NCBI GenBank assembly: GCA_963920705.1
Contig: OY987233.1
Coordinates: forward strand, 9,597,459-9,661,458
Origin: Odiellus spinosus
Taxonomy: Eukaryota > Arthropoda > Arachnida > Opiliones > Phalangiidae
Length of the DNA: 64,000 nucleotides
Direction: 5' to 3'
Shown here: piece after piece, positions 1 to 10,400 of the stretch
Layout: each line of letters begins with the position of its first letter
Position numbering within the stretch: the stretch's first letter is position 1
Translations under genes and position numbers: made by a program
Notes under the pieces: generated by a model
What the model saw: the letters and a program-made list of their open reading frames with translations, nothing else
What the model was told of the DNA's origin: nothing
The model's database searches: none

Positions 1-360
1 TGACGAATCTGCGCCTTCATTTTGGAAGCAGCCTGATATAGCAAATTACCTAGTTGTTTATTTACGCCATTCTTGGTATGCTTCTTCGCCTAAAAAAGAA
101 GCCGCAATAAGTTAATAACTTCCTAACAATAGCAGACAACAAAAAGGTTCGGCAATCGGCAATGACATATTGTTTAATTAGCCTAGGCCCATAACAATTC
201 TTTCTGTAATTGATTCAAAACCTAGGGTTTAAAAGATCTTAAATACCTCTTTAATGAATTCTGACAAAATTTGAGACAAGGATTCATTCTTCAACGTTTC
301 TTTAGCTTTTTGTTGGCTTAAACCAATTTCCATGAACGTTGCCACGAGTTCTTCGGCCAT
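1..360 (-). CDS. QARS: Glutaminyl-tRNA synthetase, first two exons (partial)
   Basis: Charges tRNA-Gln with glutamine in the cytoplasm. Exon 1 is 360 down to 247: 38 codons starting MAEELVATFMEIGLSQQKAK and continuing ETLKNESLS, followed by a GTATTT donor. The intron is 246-90 and ends TTTTTTAG. Exon 2 runs from 89 past the window edge and contains NKQLGNLLYQAASKM. Both pieces match the N-terminal helical RNA-binding region of eukaryotic GlnRS (the family pattern is GLSxQKAxETLKN followed by a GxLLYxxASK helix); the catalytic domain lies outside the window. Reading phase is 0 across the junction. The gene is head-to-head with the prolyl hydroxylase cluster, with about 850 bp between start codons. 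The identification rests on about 67 residues, but the motif match is close. Confidence 0.85.
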
Positions 361-481
361 AGTTGATGAAAAAACGACACATGTGTCAAAATTTCAGAAA
401 TAACAAGCAGACAACCGATTGAAATTTAAAACAGGGACGGAAATAAGCAATTCTGAATCTCCAATTATGGGAAGTGTTTAA

Positions 482-705
482 AGGGACTATCTGCACTTCT
501 TATAGCCCCTTTAAAGTCGACATATTTTCTTGCTTAGCAGACGACGTTGAACATAAATCGCAAAGGGATGATGAAATCCCAAAACTGCCATGTTCCTATA
601 ATCATAAGCACTATAGTACATTAAAGGCCCTATCTGCTCTGAAATTGGTCCATCATCTTCCCTTGATTTAACTTTAAAGGGACTTTAAAAACTCAGATAG
701 TCCCT
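482..705. mobile_element. TTAA-flanked MITE, 224 bp
   Basis: The ends are perfect inverted repeats (AGGGACTATCTG at the left, its complement at the right). Each end is flanked by TTAA (478-481 and 706-709), as expected of a TTAA target-site duplication. No coding capacity; the 65-codon frame inside it has no recognisable homology. The target choice is like piggyBac, but the ends begin AGGG rather than the usual CCC. Confidence 0.7.
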
Positions 706-906
706 TTAAAACAAATCCTACTTTTGAGCTAGGGTGGAAAATATTTGAATCTTACGGGAACGCGAGATCATTAACCTAGGGTTTATATTCCTTTCATGTG
801 TTGGTGTCCTGATTCCTAACGCTTGAAAATCGCGGTCAAAGGGTTCAGAACTTTCCACAAAATCTATAATTAAAAAGGCAAATTATGAAAATATTCGAGC
901 GTAATA

Positions 907-1060
907 CGTTTCTGATCAAATAGGTCGATTTTATTTTGTTGATTTATATTAGCAGTAAATAATTTAAAACGACCTATAACAGTCGTTTCTGATCAAATAG
1001 GTCGATTTTATTTTGTTGATTTATACTAGCAGTAAATAATTTAAAACGACCTATAACAGT
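907..1060. repeat. Two-copy 77-bp tandem duplication
   Basis: Copies 907-983 and 984-1060 are nearly identical, with one substitution in the body (ATATTAGC versus ATACTAGC). Each copy contains an inverted pair, ATAGGTCG near its start and CGACCTAT near its end, so each can fold on itself. It lies about 150 bp upstream of the P4HA copy 1 start codon. Confidence 0.85.
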
Positions 1061-1208
1061 CGAACTGCGAATTTACCTATGCATTCGTGAAGCCAGCTAG
1101 TATGGTGTACGTGTGAATAAAGTTTAACAGCAGCTGTTTCCCGAGAATAATTTAGAAAAGCGCGTTGGCAAATTTTAGATTCGTGGATTTCATACGGTAC
1201 ACAACAAT

Positions 1209-4200
1209 ATGATTAAAGCAAAACTTCCTATATTTTCTTTGCTCTTACTCATAATCACTTCGAGTAAATGCGATAAATTTGAAATGGAAAACGAAATAGA
1301 AGATTCATTAGAAGACGGAATTGAAATCCAATATTTAGACGAATCAGAATACACTGAAGAACCAACACGAATATTCGAAGCGTCTCCGAAACTTCTCACG
1401 CATTTGGAAGGCGAAATTGCGTTTCTGAAGAAATTAGACCAATACATCAAAACTACCGAAAAAAACCTCAAAACATTGAAGAAGTATGGAATATCTTTAG
1501 TAAATTCTTTGCGAAAAAAAAGTCCCTATAGACCCAATTCAAATTTGGTTACTTAGAGGTTTTAATTTACTTATGAAAATATTACATTTCCCTCTCATGA
1601 TAATTGCTATATTTGTTTTAAAGTTATGTCGAGAAAACATTGGAAATTTACGATTCCAAAGAGTCCGACTACCAAGAAGTCTTAAGCAACCCAATTAACA
1701 GTTACATCTTAATGAGAAGATCTACTATTGATGTTGAAGACATCTTGAAAGTTCAAATTGACGAACCAGTGGAAAGTAGGTCAAAATTCGAGACTTGAAG
1801 CTAACTAAACAAAAGAGTCTGTTTCACTTCGTGTTGGCAGCGCACACGAAACTAAACTTGATATCTAACCCGACACAAATCATAGACAGGTGATAGCGAA
1901 GCTAGTATCCTGGCTTCATGGACTCTGCGAGTCGAAGTGCAATTCTAAGACTCGTTCACCTTTGGTAAGATGGTTCAATTCAAACTATTTCCTTTCCAGA
2001 ATTGAAGGAAGCGGTTAAGGAATTGAGATTATCTAAGTTACTTCCAAGTATCGAAGACTTCACGATCGCCACGGATGGTTTCGTGTCTCTTCAAGTGACG
2101 TACGAACTTGAAACGCCAGCAATGCGACACGGATTCCTTCTTAGTACAACGTTTCGAGATGTACCACCAAACATGGCCGAAAAATTAACTCGTAAGTCAC
2201 GCTATAATTACACCCAGAGTGGGTTGGGAGGGAAATCACGTGTCACTTGACCACTAAATGATTTAGCTCTAAAACCCACCAGGTGGATTGAATGTTTACC
2301 ACAGGTTACGCCCAGTAAAATCGAGTGTTTAACCCTTCCCCACTCGATTTATATACCACTCTGGTGAAATACCTAACTATCGAGTTTAAATCTTGATAGA
2401 TACTGATTGCCGTCTGCTTTCGGTGCACTCATTAAATATTCTAAGTATCGAGAAATACTACGATTGGAAAGGTCAAGCCAATACGCTTGGTGAAACCGTT
2501 GAGGAATTTGCATTACCATCGCCATTTACTGACGATATTGAGGCCAAAAGTGTAGAAAAATTAAAACAGGTGAGACATACCGTGAAGGGCTACATATTCC
2601 TCATTGCCTTCCAAAACTAAACCCATTATATTAAAAATTCATCATTTATTTCGTTCAAGTTAAAAGAAATCGGATTCGACACTGATCCACCGATAGGTTA
2701 GTTCAAAATATGAGATAGACTGGCCAAGAACAACCTCTCCAGGGTCCGTTTACTCGTGTTAATTTAGGGATATTAAAAAGAGCTTGCAAATTATCGCCTC
2801 TTAATTATCTAAGCACCAAGTAATTAATTTGGTTTGCTAATTAGTAATGGGGATGTTTTCGTGTCACAATTAACCAGAGTAAACGGACCATTGTTGAGTC
2901 AAGATATAAGTCTTGTTACTTAAAAGTGCACGTTCCATTCACAGTTGATTCGGAAAAAACTTCATTTTGTCCCATGTTTGGTGTTCCAAAAGTGAAGAAA
3001 ATTTACAAAACAACTCTACACTCGACAAATATTTCAGAACCTCAAACACAAGAACAGTTCCAACGACTATGTCGAGGCGAGAAACTCAGGGTAAGTTACA
3101 ATATACTTGAAGAAAACTATATTGGGATTAACACACGTGGACACAGCTTCGTAAGCGTCATCTATCGGCAACCAAATCCGTGTTTTAACCCCCTTATTTA
3201 AATCTTCCACCATCTTGTTTCATGTAGAAAAGGGGATACAAGCCAATCAGAATTTTACTTTGGAACAAACTTATTCAGTATTTTGTTAGAGGGCGCCACA
3301 GCCTCAAGATTTTATTGGCTCGTATCTCCTCTCCGAGCATGATTAAAAATGGACCTGTAAGTTCGAAACTTAATTGCAATTTAACTATTTGAGATACTTT
3401 TTTTGTACAAAATAACATATTTTATGATCTAAGCAATCTAAAAATGAACTTTATCGCGTATTACACACGAGTTACTTCAATATACCTTTAACCAATATAG
3501 GTTGTATAACTCTATCACTGATTGCCGCTAAATGACGCTTATAACTTTCAGAAGCGTATTAATTTTCTCTCACATACACGTTTCAGCCAATCTCTTTGGA
3601 TAGTCAATTGCGATGTAAATTATTCGAAGGATTCGACGGCTATTATCGATTGCAACCAATTAAATTGGAGGAGGTATCCTTAGATCCATTAGTAGTCGTC
3701 TTGCACGACGTCATAAGGGATCGCGAAATGGAAAGCTTAATTAATTTAGCCCAGGATAAGGTACGTAAATATATTTAGACAACGCTCTTGGTTCTAGGGG
3801 TTTCAATTACGGTGTTATACCAGCCCCTAATTTGAGAAATTTTGATTGGATCGTATATACATTCATAGCTTGGACCAGCTTTCCAGTTTTCGTCGAATGG
3901 CTCTATTTACTTATCGTCCGCTAGAATAAGTTCCAAGTAAGCGATAACCGAAATTAACCACTATTTTAAAATAAATTTGAATTGCGTGTAGTATTGTCTT
4001 AAAAACACCGTAACAATTTTTACTGCAAAGAGAAATTTGAACACGTTCGGAATTTTAGTTCCGATTTCCTCTCTTGAATTTATGGTCTTAACCTCCGACT
4101 AATCAAAAAACGGCTCTTGTACCTTTGGCCTAGTAAAGTCCCCTCGACTCGTGTTGGGGCACACTCTTTGAATCGCGATAATCACAATCGCGTGCGTACG

Positions 4201-6506
4201 ACAGCACATGTCGCGGGGGATTTTTAGTTTTTTACGAAGCCAAAGGTATAAACAGGGAAGTCTTTTGATTGGTCAGATGTTCTCATTTTAATTATAAACC
4301 AAAATTAAAATCTTTAGCAAAAGTTGTACTACTCAAATATGCAGAATAATCAAAATAGGCTTAGCTAGATTCACGGAGATCACCCGAACTCCCCGGGCGT
4401 ATAAGGACTAGCGACCAATGACATTGATCACGATGGCTCTTATACGGGGAATGCGGGATCTCCATGTTATTGGAACTATTTAAACAACAAGGAATCGATA
4501 AAAAATCACTTGTTGTTAAGTTGCATTCTCCCTTTACGATCGAAACTGAATACACATTTTATCTTTAGCTCTTGGATGCCTACTCGTTCTAACAAAGATG
4601 TCTTTAAACAAAGTAAGAAATTAGAAATGATGATTGGTTTACGAACTGAAGATTACGATGGTAGCGCTGAACAATATCAAGTAAGATCAATTTCAAGAAG
4701 TAGGGTAGAGTCGCCTAATTCTGAACGCTTTTTAAGAAATTCGGGAGCTCGATTGCTATGGAATTTTTAGCGACGAAATATCTAATATCAAGTATGAATA
4801 GTCGCGGACCGGTTGCGCTAGTTTTCATTATTCCATGACGCGTACTTTTAACGCGGACGCGGTTTTAAAGACGGCAGTAGCGGCTTCTAATTCTGAACAC
4901 GCTCCTGCTTCTAATTCCGCCTTCCCCCTGTTACATTAGGCCATGGAATCCATTGGTGACACTCGTTTCTCGATTGGAGGCCCGCGAATGGTTCCTTTTG
5001 CAAATTAAGGATTTTAATTTTAAAAATTTATCAAGCGCGCGCAAAATTCAAAAACGTTTTTCTTTATTTCTTTGTTAGGTGAACAATTACGAAACGTCCG
5101 GTTTGTACAAACCTCATCATGACTATTTCATGAAAGAAATTGAAGATAAAAGCAAATTTAACGTAATTTAAATACGAATTTAATTAATTTACAAGGTATT
5201 GTGACTAACTGACCATTTATTTTACAGGGACAAACAACCGGAAATAGAATTGCCACAGTTATGTATTACGTAAGTCGATAATAACTACTAAATTTATGAG
5301 GCTTAAAGAAACAGGAAACATGTTTTCAAATAATGATTCCTAATTTAGTTAAATCAGGTCATTTGAAACAAATATTAAACTAGAAATCAATTTGAAATAG
5401 GCTTAGCTGGATTCATGCAGATCAGCTGAATTTCAACGCATTAAAGAGTCAGCGACAAATCGAATTTTATTATAAGTCTCATCAAGATCTCGCCTTAACG
5501 ACAGGCCTTTGCTCATTGGTCGATGACCCTTAAATGCGAAGAGATTCAGAATCTCCATCAATCCAGCTAAGCCTATTTCAAACTAATTTCTAGTTTAAAA
5601 TTTGTTTGTAAATTTTTTACTGGTGTATTAGGCCTATTTAAAAGACAAGGTTAAGTTTCATTTTCCCTTTAACTAAATTAAAATAATTAATTTTGACATT
5701 ATCTTAGTTAAACGAGGTTCCTTCTGGCGGGGCAACTGTTTTTCCATACCTTGGAGTCACTATATGGCCTAAGAAGGTAAATTGTAATTTCAACCAGTAT
5801 ATATTTAGCATAAGTTTATAACTTATCTTCTATAAGTATGATAGCAAATTTTCTTGATGACACCTTGTCTGAACGCAGACGACAGCGTAAGGTCAAAGTT
5901 AGCAGAATTGACACTAAGTAGGCGTGGCTACGGCGGAGGGATACGCCATATATTTGCAATAGCCGTTCAGACTAACAACGAAAGCCTAAAAATTTCTAGA
6001 AACAATAATATAACTACCTAATTGTTTTGTTTAAGATTAAAAAGGTAACCTTGGGTTAGAATTTTTCAGAGTGAGGTCATAGCAATGTTGAACAAGAAGA
6101 TAAGTTATAAACTTATGATTTAGGCAATTAAATCTTATTGTAAAAATAATATATTTTAATAATTAATGGAATATTAATTAAAATAATTAAGGGTGACGCT
6201 GTTTTTTGGTGGAATTTGAAACCAAACGGAGATTTGGTTGAGATGACCAGACACGGTGGATGTCCAGTTTTGTTTGGTACTAAATGGGGTTAGTTAAATT
6301 TAATTTTAAATAATATTCGCCACTAAAATGGCTTAGTTTAATATTTAATATTAAATTAGTTTTTCAAGAAGAAATTATATATATATATATATATTATTTA
6401 AAATTTTTGTTTAAAAATAGTCGCAAATCGGTGGATTCTAAGCCACAATCAGATGTTCAAAAAGAAATGCGATACATCTCCTAATGGCAATTTTAAACGA
6501 TTTTAA
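1209..6506 (+). CDS. Prolyl 4-hydroxylase alpha subunit, copy 1 (14 exons, catalytically complete)
   Basis: ER-lumen 2-oxoglutarate/Fe(II) dioxygenase subunit that hydroxylates proline in collagen-like chains, normally as a tetramer with protein disulfide isomerase. Exons: 1209-1483, 1624-1775, 2000-2191, 2400-2569, 2660-2696, 2927-3090, 3587-3760, 3887-3936, 4569-4680, 5079-5162, 5228-5269, 5708-5776, 6192-6288, 6421-6506. All junctions are GT/AG and in phase; total 567 aa. Residues 1-20 look like a signal peptide. Residues 25-50 are very acidic. The N-terminal P4Ha_N helices and a peptide-binding segment (about 200-260) follow. The C-terminal dioxygenase domain has the HxD iron pair H455/D457 (LYKPHHDYF), distal H528 (TRHGGCP) and 2-oxoglutarate-binding K538 (GTKWV), with the 10-residue spacing of known enzymes. 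Exons of 37 and 50 bp were found by phase and by comparison with copy 2. Confidence 0.92.
4098..4278. mobile_element. Family H inverted-repeat element in P4HA copy 1 intron 8
   Basis: The ends are imperfect inverted repeats built on CTAATCAAAAAAC...TACCTTTGGC and GCCAAAGGTATA...TTGATTGG. A second, more decayed copy sits at 41168-41345. Its GC-rich centre (GTGTTGGGGCACAC, CGCGTGCGTACG) stands out from the AT-rich intron. Confidence 0.6.
4350..4538. mobile_element. Family D element, internally deleted, P4HA copy 1 intron 8
   Basis: Contains the family D landmarks AATAGGCTTAGCT, GATTCACGGAGATCACC, and the right end TTGCATTCTCCCTTTA. It ends about 30 bp before the acceptor of exon 9. Most of the left arm is missing. 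Confidence 0.75.
5355..5673. mobile_element. Family D element in P4HA copy 1 intron 11
   Basis: Opposed arms ATATTAAACTAGAAAT...AATAGGCTTAGCTGGATTC and GAATCC/CAGCTAAGCCTATTT...TAATACACC form a long fold-back. The right end (TTTTCCCTTTAAC) is decayed. It lies between the TGNRIAT exon and the GGATVFP exon. Confidence 0.75.
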
Positions 6507-6531
6507 ACATTGTTTATTTTGTAAACTGTAA

Positions 6532-6537
6532 AATAAA
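6532..6537 (+). terminator. Poly(A) signal AATAAA of P4HA copy 1
   Basis: First AATAAA downstream of the stop codon at 6504-6506, in an AT-rich 3' UTR. Overlapping TAAATAAATAA extends it. Confidence 0.6.
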
Positions 6538-6627
6538 TAAATAATCCTTCAATGTTGGCCTGAATTTATTTTCTTGTACTACTTCACATTAAATAACCTA
6601 TAAAATAGACATTGTTCAAATTGTTAG

Positions 6628-7179
6628 TAGAGCTCGAAATCGGATATCCGTTATTTTCCGTTATTCGTATATTTTCAGATATTTGATTTTAGGATAAATT
6701 GTTTGTAACTAAAAAATTAAATTTATATATTCGTATAATTGTTAAAAGGTTTACCCGAAGATAAGCGTTTGTCGCTTTATCTATTTACAAATTACTCGTA
6801 TTCAAACGTATAACGATGGATAAGAAAATTCGCGTTTCCAGAATTAGTCTAAAATATAAGAAAAATATTTCAAATTGACTTTTAATTCGAAGAATATAAA
6901 TAAAACGGCAAAACTAAGATTTTAAATCATCTTTTTATTCGTTATTTTTCACGAAAATAAATTTTGGACTAAATTTTTATCCGAACGTATAACGCGGATA
7001 ATATTCTGAGATAAGGTCATTTTTGGATAAAAACGGATATAGATTAGGTTTTTTTTACTTTATATTCGAATAAGTTAACTCGAATGAAAAATAGTATATT
7101 TTTAATCAAACGGATAATATACATCAGAATTTAGTAGATTTTATCCAATTAATAAGAATTATACGAATTCCGAGCTCTA
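6628..7179. mobile_element. hAT-type non-autonomous element, 552 bp
   Basis: Ends TAGAGCTCG / CGAGCTCTA are perfect 9-bp inverted repeats, extended imperfectly inward. The same 8 bp, ATTGTTAG, flanks both sides (6620-6627 and 7180-7187), giving an intact target-site duplication of the length used by hAT transposases. The interior is very AT-rich, with recurring CGTATAA/ATTCGTAT words and no open frame. It fills most of the spacer between the two prolyl hydroxylase genes. Confidence 0.85.
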
Positions 7180-7422
7180 ATTGTTAGACATGACATTTAA
7201 ATAACGCGGGTTCATAATTAAAATGAAACTTTTTCAAGCGTATGGTAGATAATCCCCAAAAAACATTGATACTAGAAAAAAGTATAATTGTACACGTTTC
7301 CCGGAAATGTACCGTTATAGCCACATGTGTTTCATTTCTAATTAAAATTCGACACGACAGTAAATTCTAAACGTAAACGAAATAAGCTATTTCATTTTAC
7401 CACCGCATTTAAGGATTCCAAT

Positions 7423-10400
7423 ATGGTTCAAATGGATTTGGTTAAGAATTCAGTTTATGTTGCGTTATTTTTGGAAGTTTTAATTGTAAATGGAGGAACC
7501 AAGGTACCCAAAACTATTTATTCCCCAGGAATGGATCTTCTACAAGCCGAAAGAAATTTTCTAAAGCTTCTAAATGAATACAAAACTAACATGGAAAGTA
7601 ACGTTAAAAAAATTGGCAAGTAAGCTCACAAATAAATAATTTTTGGTAATAAGAAATTGAAATCAGTGTGTTTTTTTGAGCTTTTTACCTATAAAAACTT
7701 AAAGAGAACAGCTGTTGAATTTATTTTCGGAATCACCATGTCAAAAAACGTATTTGAGAATTTTTTCGGAATTTTTAATCAAGTTTTTGGTGTTTAAATT
7801 AATTTCTAAAGTTTTGTAAAATTTGAATTAAAGTAAATATAAAATCGGACCAATCGTATTATTTCTGCCATTAGCAGTTCTTGTAATATCTTAAGATTAA
7901 AAGAATAGGCCAGTAATATCTTGGATATGAAACGCCGGCCTATTCTTTTAATGTTGAGACAAGACATTACAAGCGCTGTTGAAGGCTGAAATAATGTGAT
8001 TGGCCGGATTTTATATAGGGGTATACTTTTTTTTTCCAAATTTGACCAAACTTCAGAAATTAATTTAAGCACTAAAAACGTGTCTAAAAATTCCGGAAAA
8101 AATATTTTTTGACCTCCAAGTTTAACTTTAATGAATGAGGGTTAAACTAATTTAATTTGGATAATCATTAATTATTCATTAATTACGTTTAATTTCGTTT
8201 AGATATATCGAACATTTTACGTCTCTTTACGATTCCGATGAAACTGATTACGAAGAATTTCTGTCGGATCCAATTAACACTTATTTACTGCAACGTCGAT
8301 TAACATTGGATGTTGATGATATTGTAAAAGAACGCTTATGGGAACCAACCAAAAGTAAGATACGCCCGACATTGGGTCTTTCGATAAAGTTACTTTGGTC
8401 AGAGCAACTTGTTTAGTAATTATACCAAAATACAGAAAATAAATCTGACCTTCCGATGAAAATATATTCATTCTACGCGATAGCGTTCAATGTTATGGGC
8501 CCATATCCTCTATAATGCAATTTCAATTTTCTTAAAAAATTCAGTCATTACCCAATCAAAACGCTCCATTTTCCCATAGAAATAACAATAAAATCGACTT
8601 TTTCGAGGACATGTCTATTCCGGGACATAACTTATCGAAATAATCAATTGTTATTGTTGCAACCAATTTTAAATGAAAGATCAAAGTCTAAGTATTTCGA
8701 AGTTAATTTTGAAGTTGACCCTTTGATTGGTACTTAGCTAGTTTCGCTCATGACCAAATTAGTAATGTTATTCTATGAGATTTGGTTTTTAGAAAGTGGC
8801 TCACCTAATTGAGAAAAATTGAGAAAATTGAGAAAAATTGAGAAAAATTGAGAAAATTGAGAAAAATTGAGAAAAATTGAGAAAATTGAGAAAATTGAGA
8901 AATTTGAGAAAATTGAGAAATTTGAGAAAATTGAGAAAATTGAGAAAATTGAGAAAATTGAGAAATTTGAGAAATTTGAGAAAATTGAGAAAATTGAGAA
9001 ATTTGAGAAAATTGTGAAATTTGAGAAATTTGAGAAAATTGAGAAAATTGAGAAAATTGAGAAGGAGACAATTGAGAAAATTGAGAAAAATTATTTAGCT
9101 AAATTTAATGTTAAGGGTGATCAATGGGAGAAAATCATCTGTTATGTTTTTTCTCAAATATTTGCAAGTGAATAAAATCAGTTGTTTTGAAATTAGACTC
9201 TATATCCTGTCAGATTGCGATTATAATTAAATTTTACGTTTTAAAAGAAAATTTAACATATCTGTCAATTCAGACATCCGAAATCATAAGAGGTCTTTCT
9301 GGGTCTTTGTTCACAGAGACATTTTTCATATAATCTCATTTAGAATTAATGGACACCGTAAAATCACTGCGATCTACTGGTCAGTTAGCCCATCGGGATA
9401 ACATTTCCAACGCAGTAGAACATCTCTACAATTTGCAAGGGACGTACGGTCTGGATTCTAAGGCCTTGTACGAAGGATACATCAAGTGCTCTAATTACTC
9501 TAACTGTCCATCCAAAAAATATGCGGAAAAACTAACAAGTATGGACAAATTATCATTTGTTGGTAAGGTTTTATTTTGAGGAATACAAATTAAAACAACT
9601 AACCTAAACGTAAGTACCATCAAGAAGGATAGAAATTACACTCAGAATTCTTAAGAGGCGAGTTTTGGCGACGTTTAACTTAAAAATTATGGGACTGCAC
9701 CAGGGCTCGCAAACGTTTAAAAGAAACGTCGTTTAAGCTAAGGTCACATTAGAAGTTCTTAATCGATTTTAAATGGTAATATCAAACCGATATTCAAATC
9801 GCCAGGAATTGTTTTAAGCAGTGTTCACGCGTTATTTTTAAAAATCGTTTTATCGAAGCTTCATCTATCGGTTGTTGAAATCGAATCAGTACGAAACTGG
9901 TTCCCGAAGCAGTTTCGAGAAACTGAATCAAATCGATTCGAGAAAAGACGGTTTCCCTTTCACACGACTCTAGCGAAACGTTTTGAAACGGTTAAATCGA
10001 TTTCATAGCCTAGCATGAACGCAGCTTATTTGTAGTTGAAATCGAATCGGTACGAAACTGGTTCTCGAAGCAGTTTCGAGAAATCGAATCAAAGCAACAA
10101 GTGTGTTTTATTATTATTTTTCTTAGCATTGGACGCTGTTTTTATGACGATCAAAGCTGTGGGGTCACTTGATTTTGATCGGGTTACGGAATGGACAGAA
10201 CTAGCAGCGAAAAAACAACCGCATGATGATTTACTGATGGCCAAAGATGGAGTTATTGACCAATCAGTTGAAGCAATCGATAAAATAGTTGGAATGGTAA
10301 TTATGCACACTCATCGAGAAGGAATTGATACCTTCAAATATTTTTACTGCGCTTAATTACTCTAAAAGTCGGCGTTTTTGTCCCCCCTACTTATTTATAT

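Larger units (their letters stand above)
361..1208. promoter_or_regulatory. Divergent intergenic region between QARS and P4HA copy 1
   Basis: Non-coding DNA between two start codons facing away from each other, so it must hold both promoters. No clear TATA box or initiator is recognisable. It carries a hAT-type terminal fragment (CAGGGACGGAAATAAG at 432-447, identical to the ends of the element at 45724-45965), a TTAA-flanked element (482-705) and a 77-bp tandem duplication (907-1060). The transcription starts cannot be placed. Confidence 0.5.

Noticed and set aside
8805..9175. EKIEKFEK-type coiled-coil-like protein
   Set aside because: Translation of a 9-bp microsatellite inside P4HA copy 2 intron 2.
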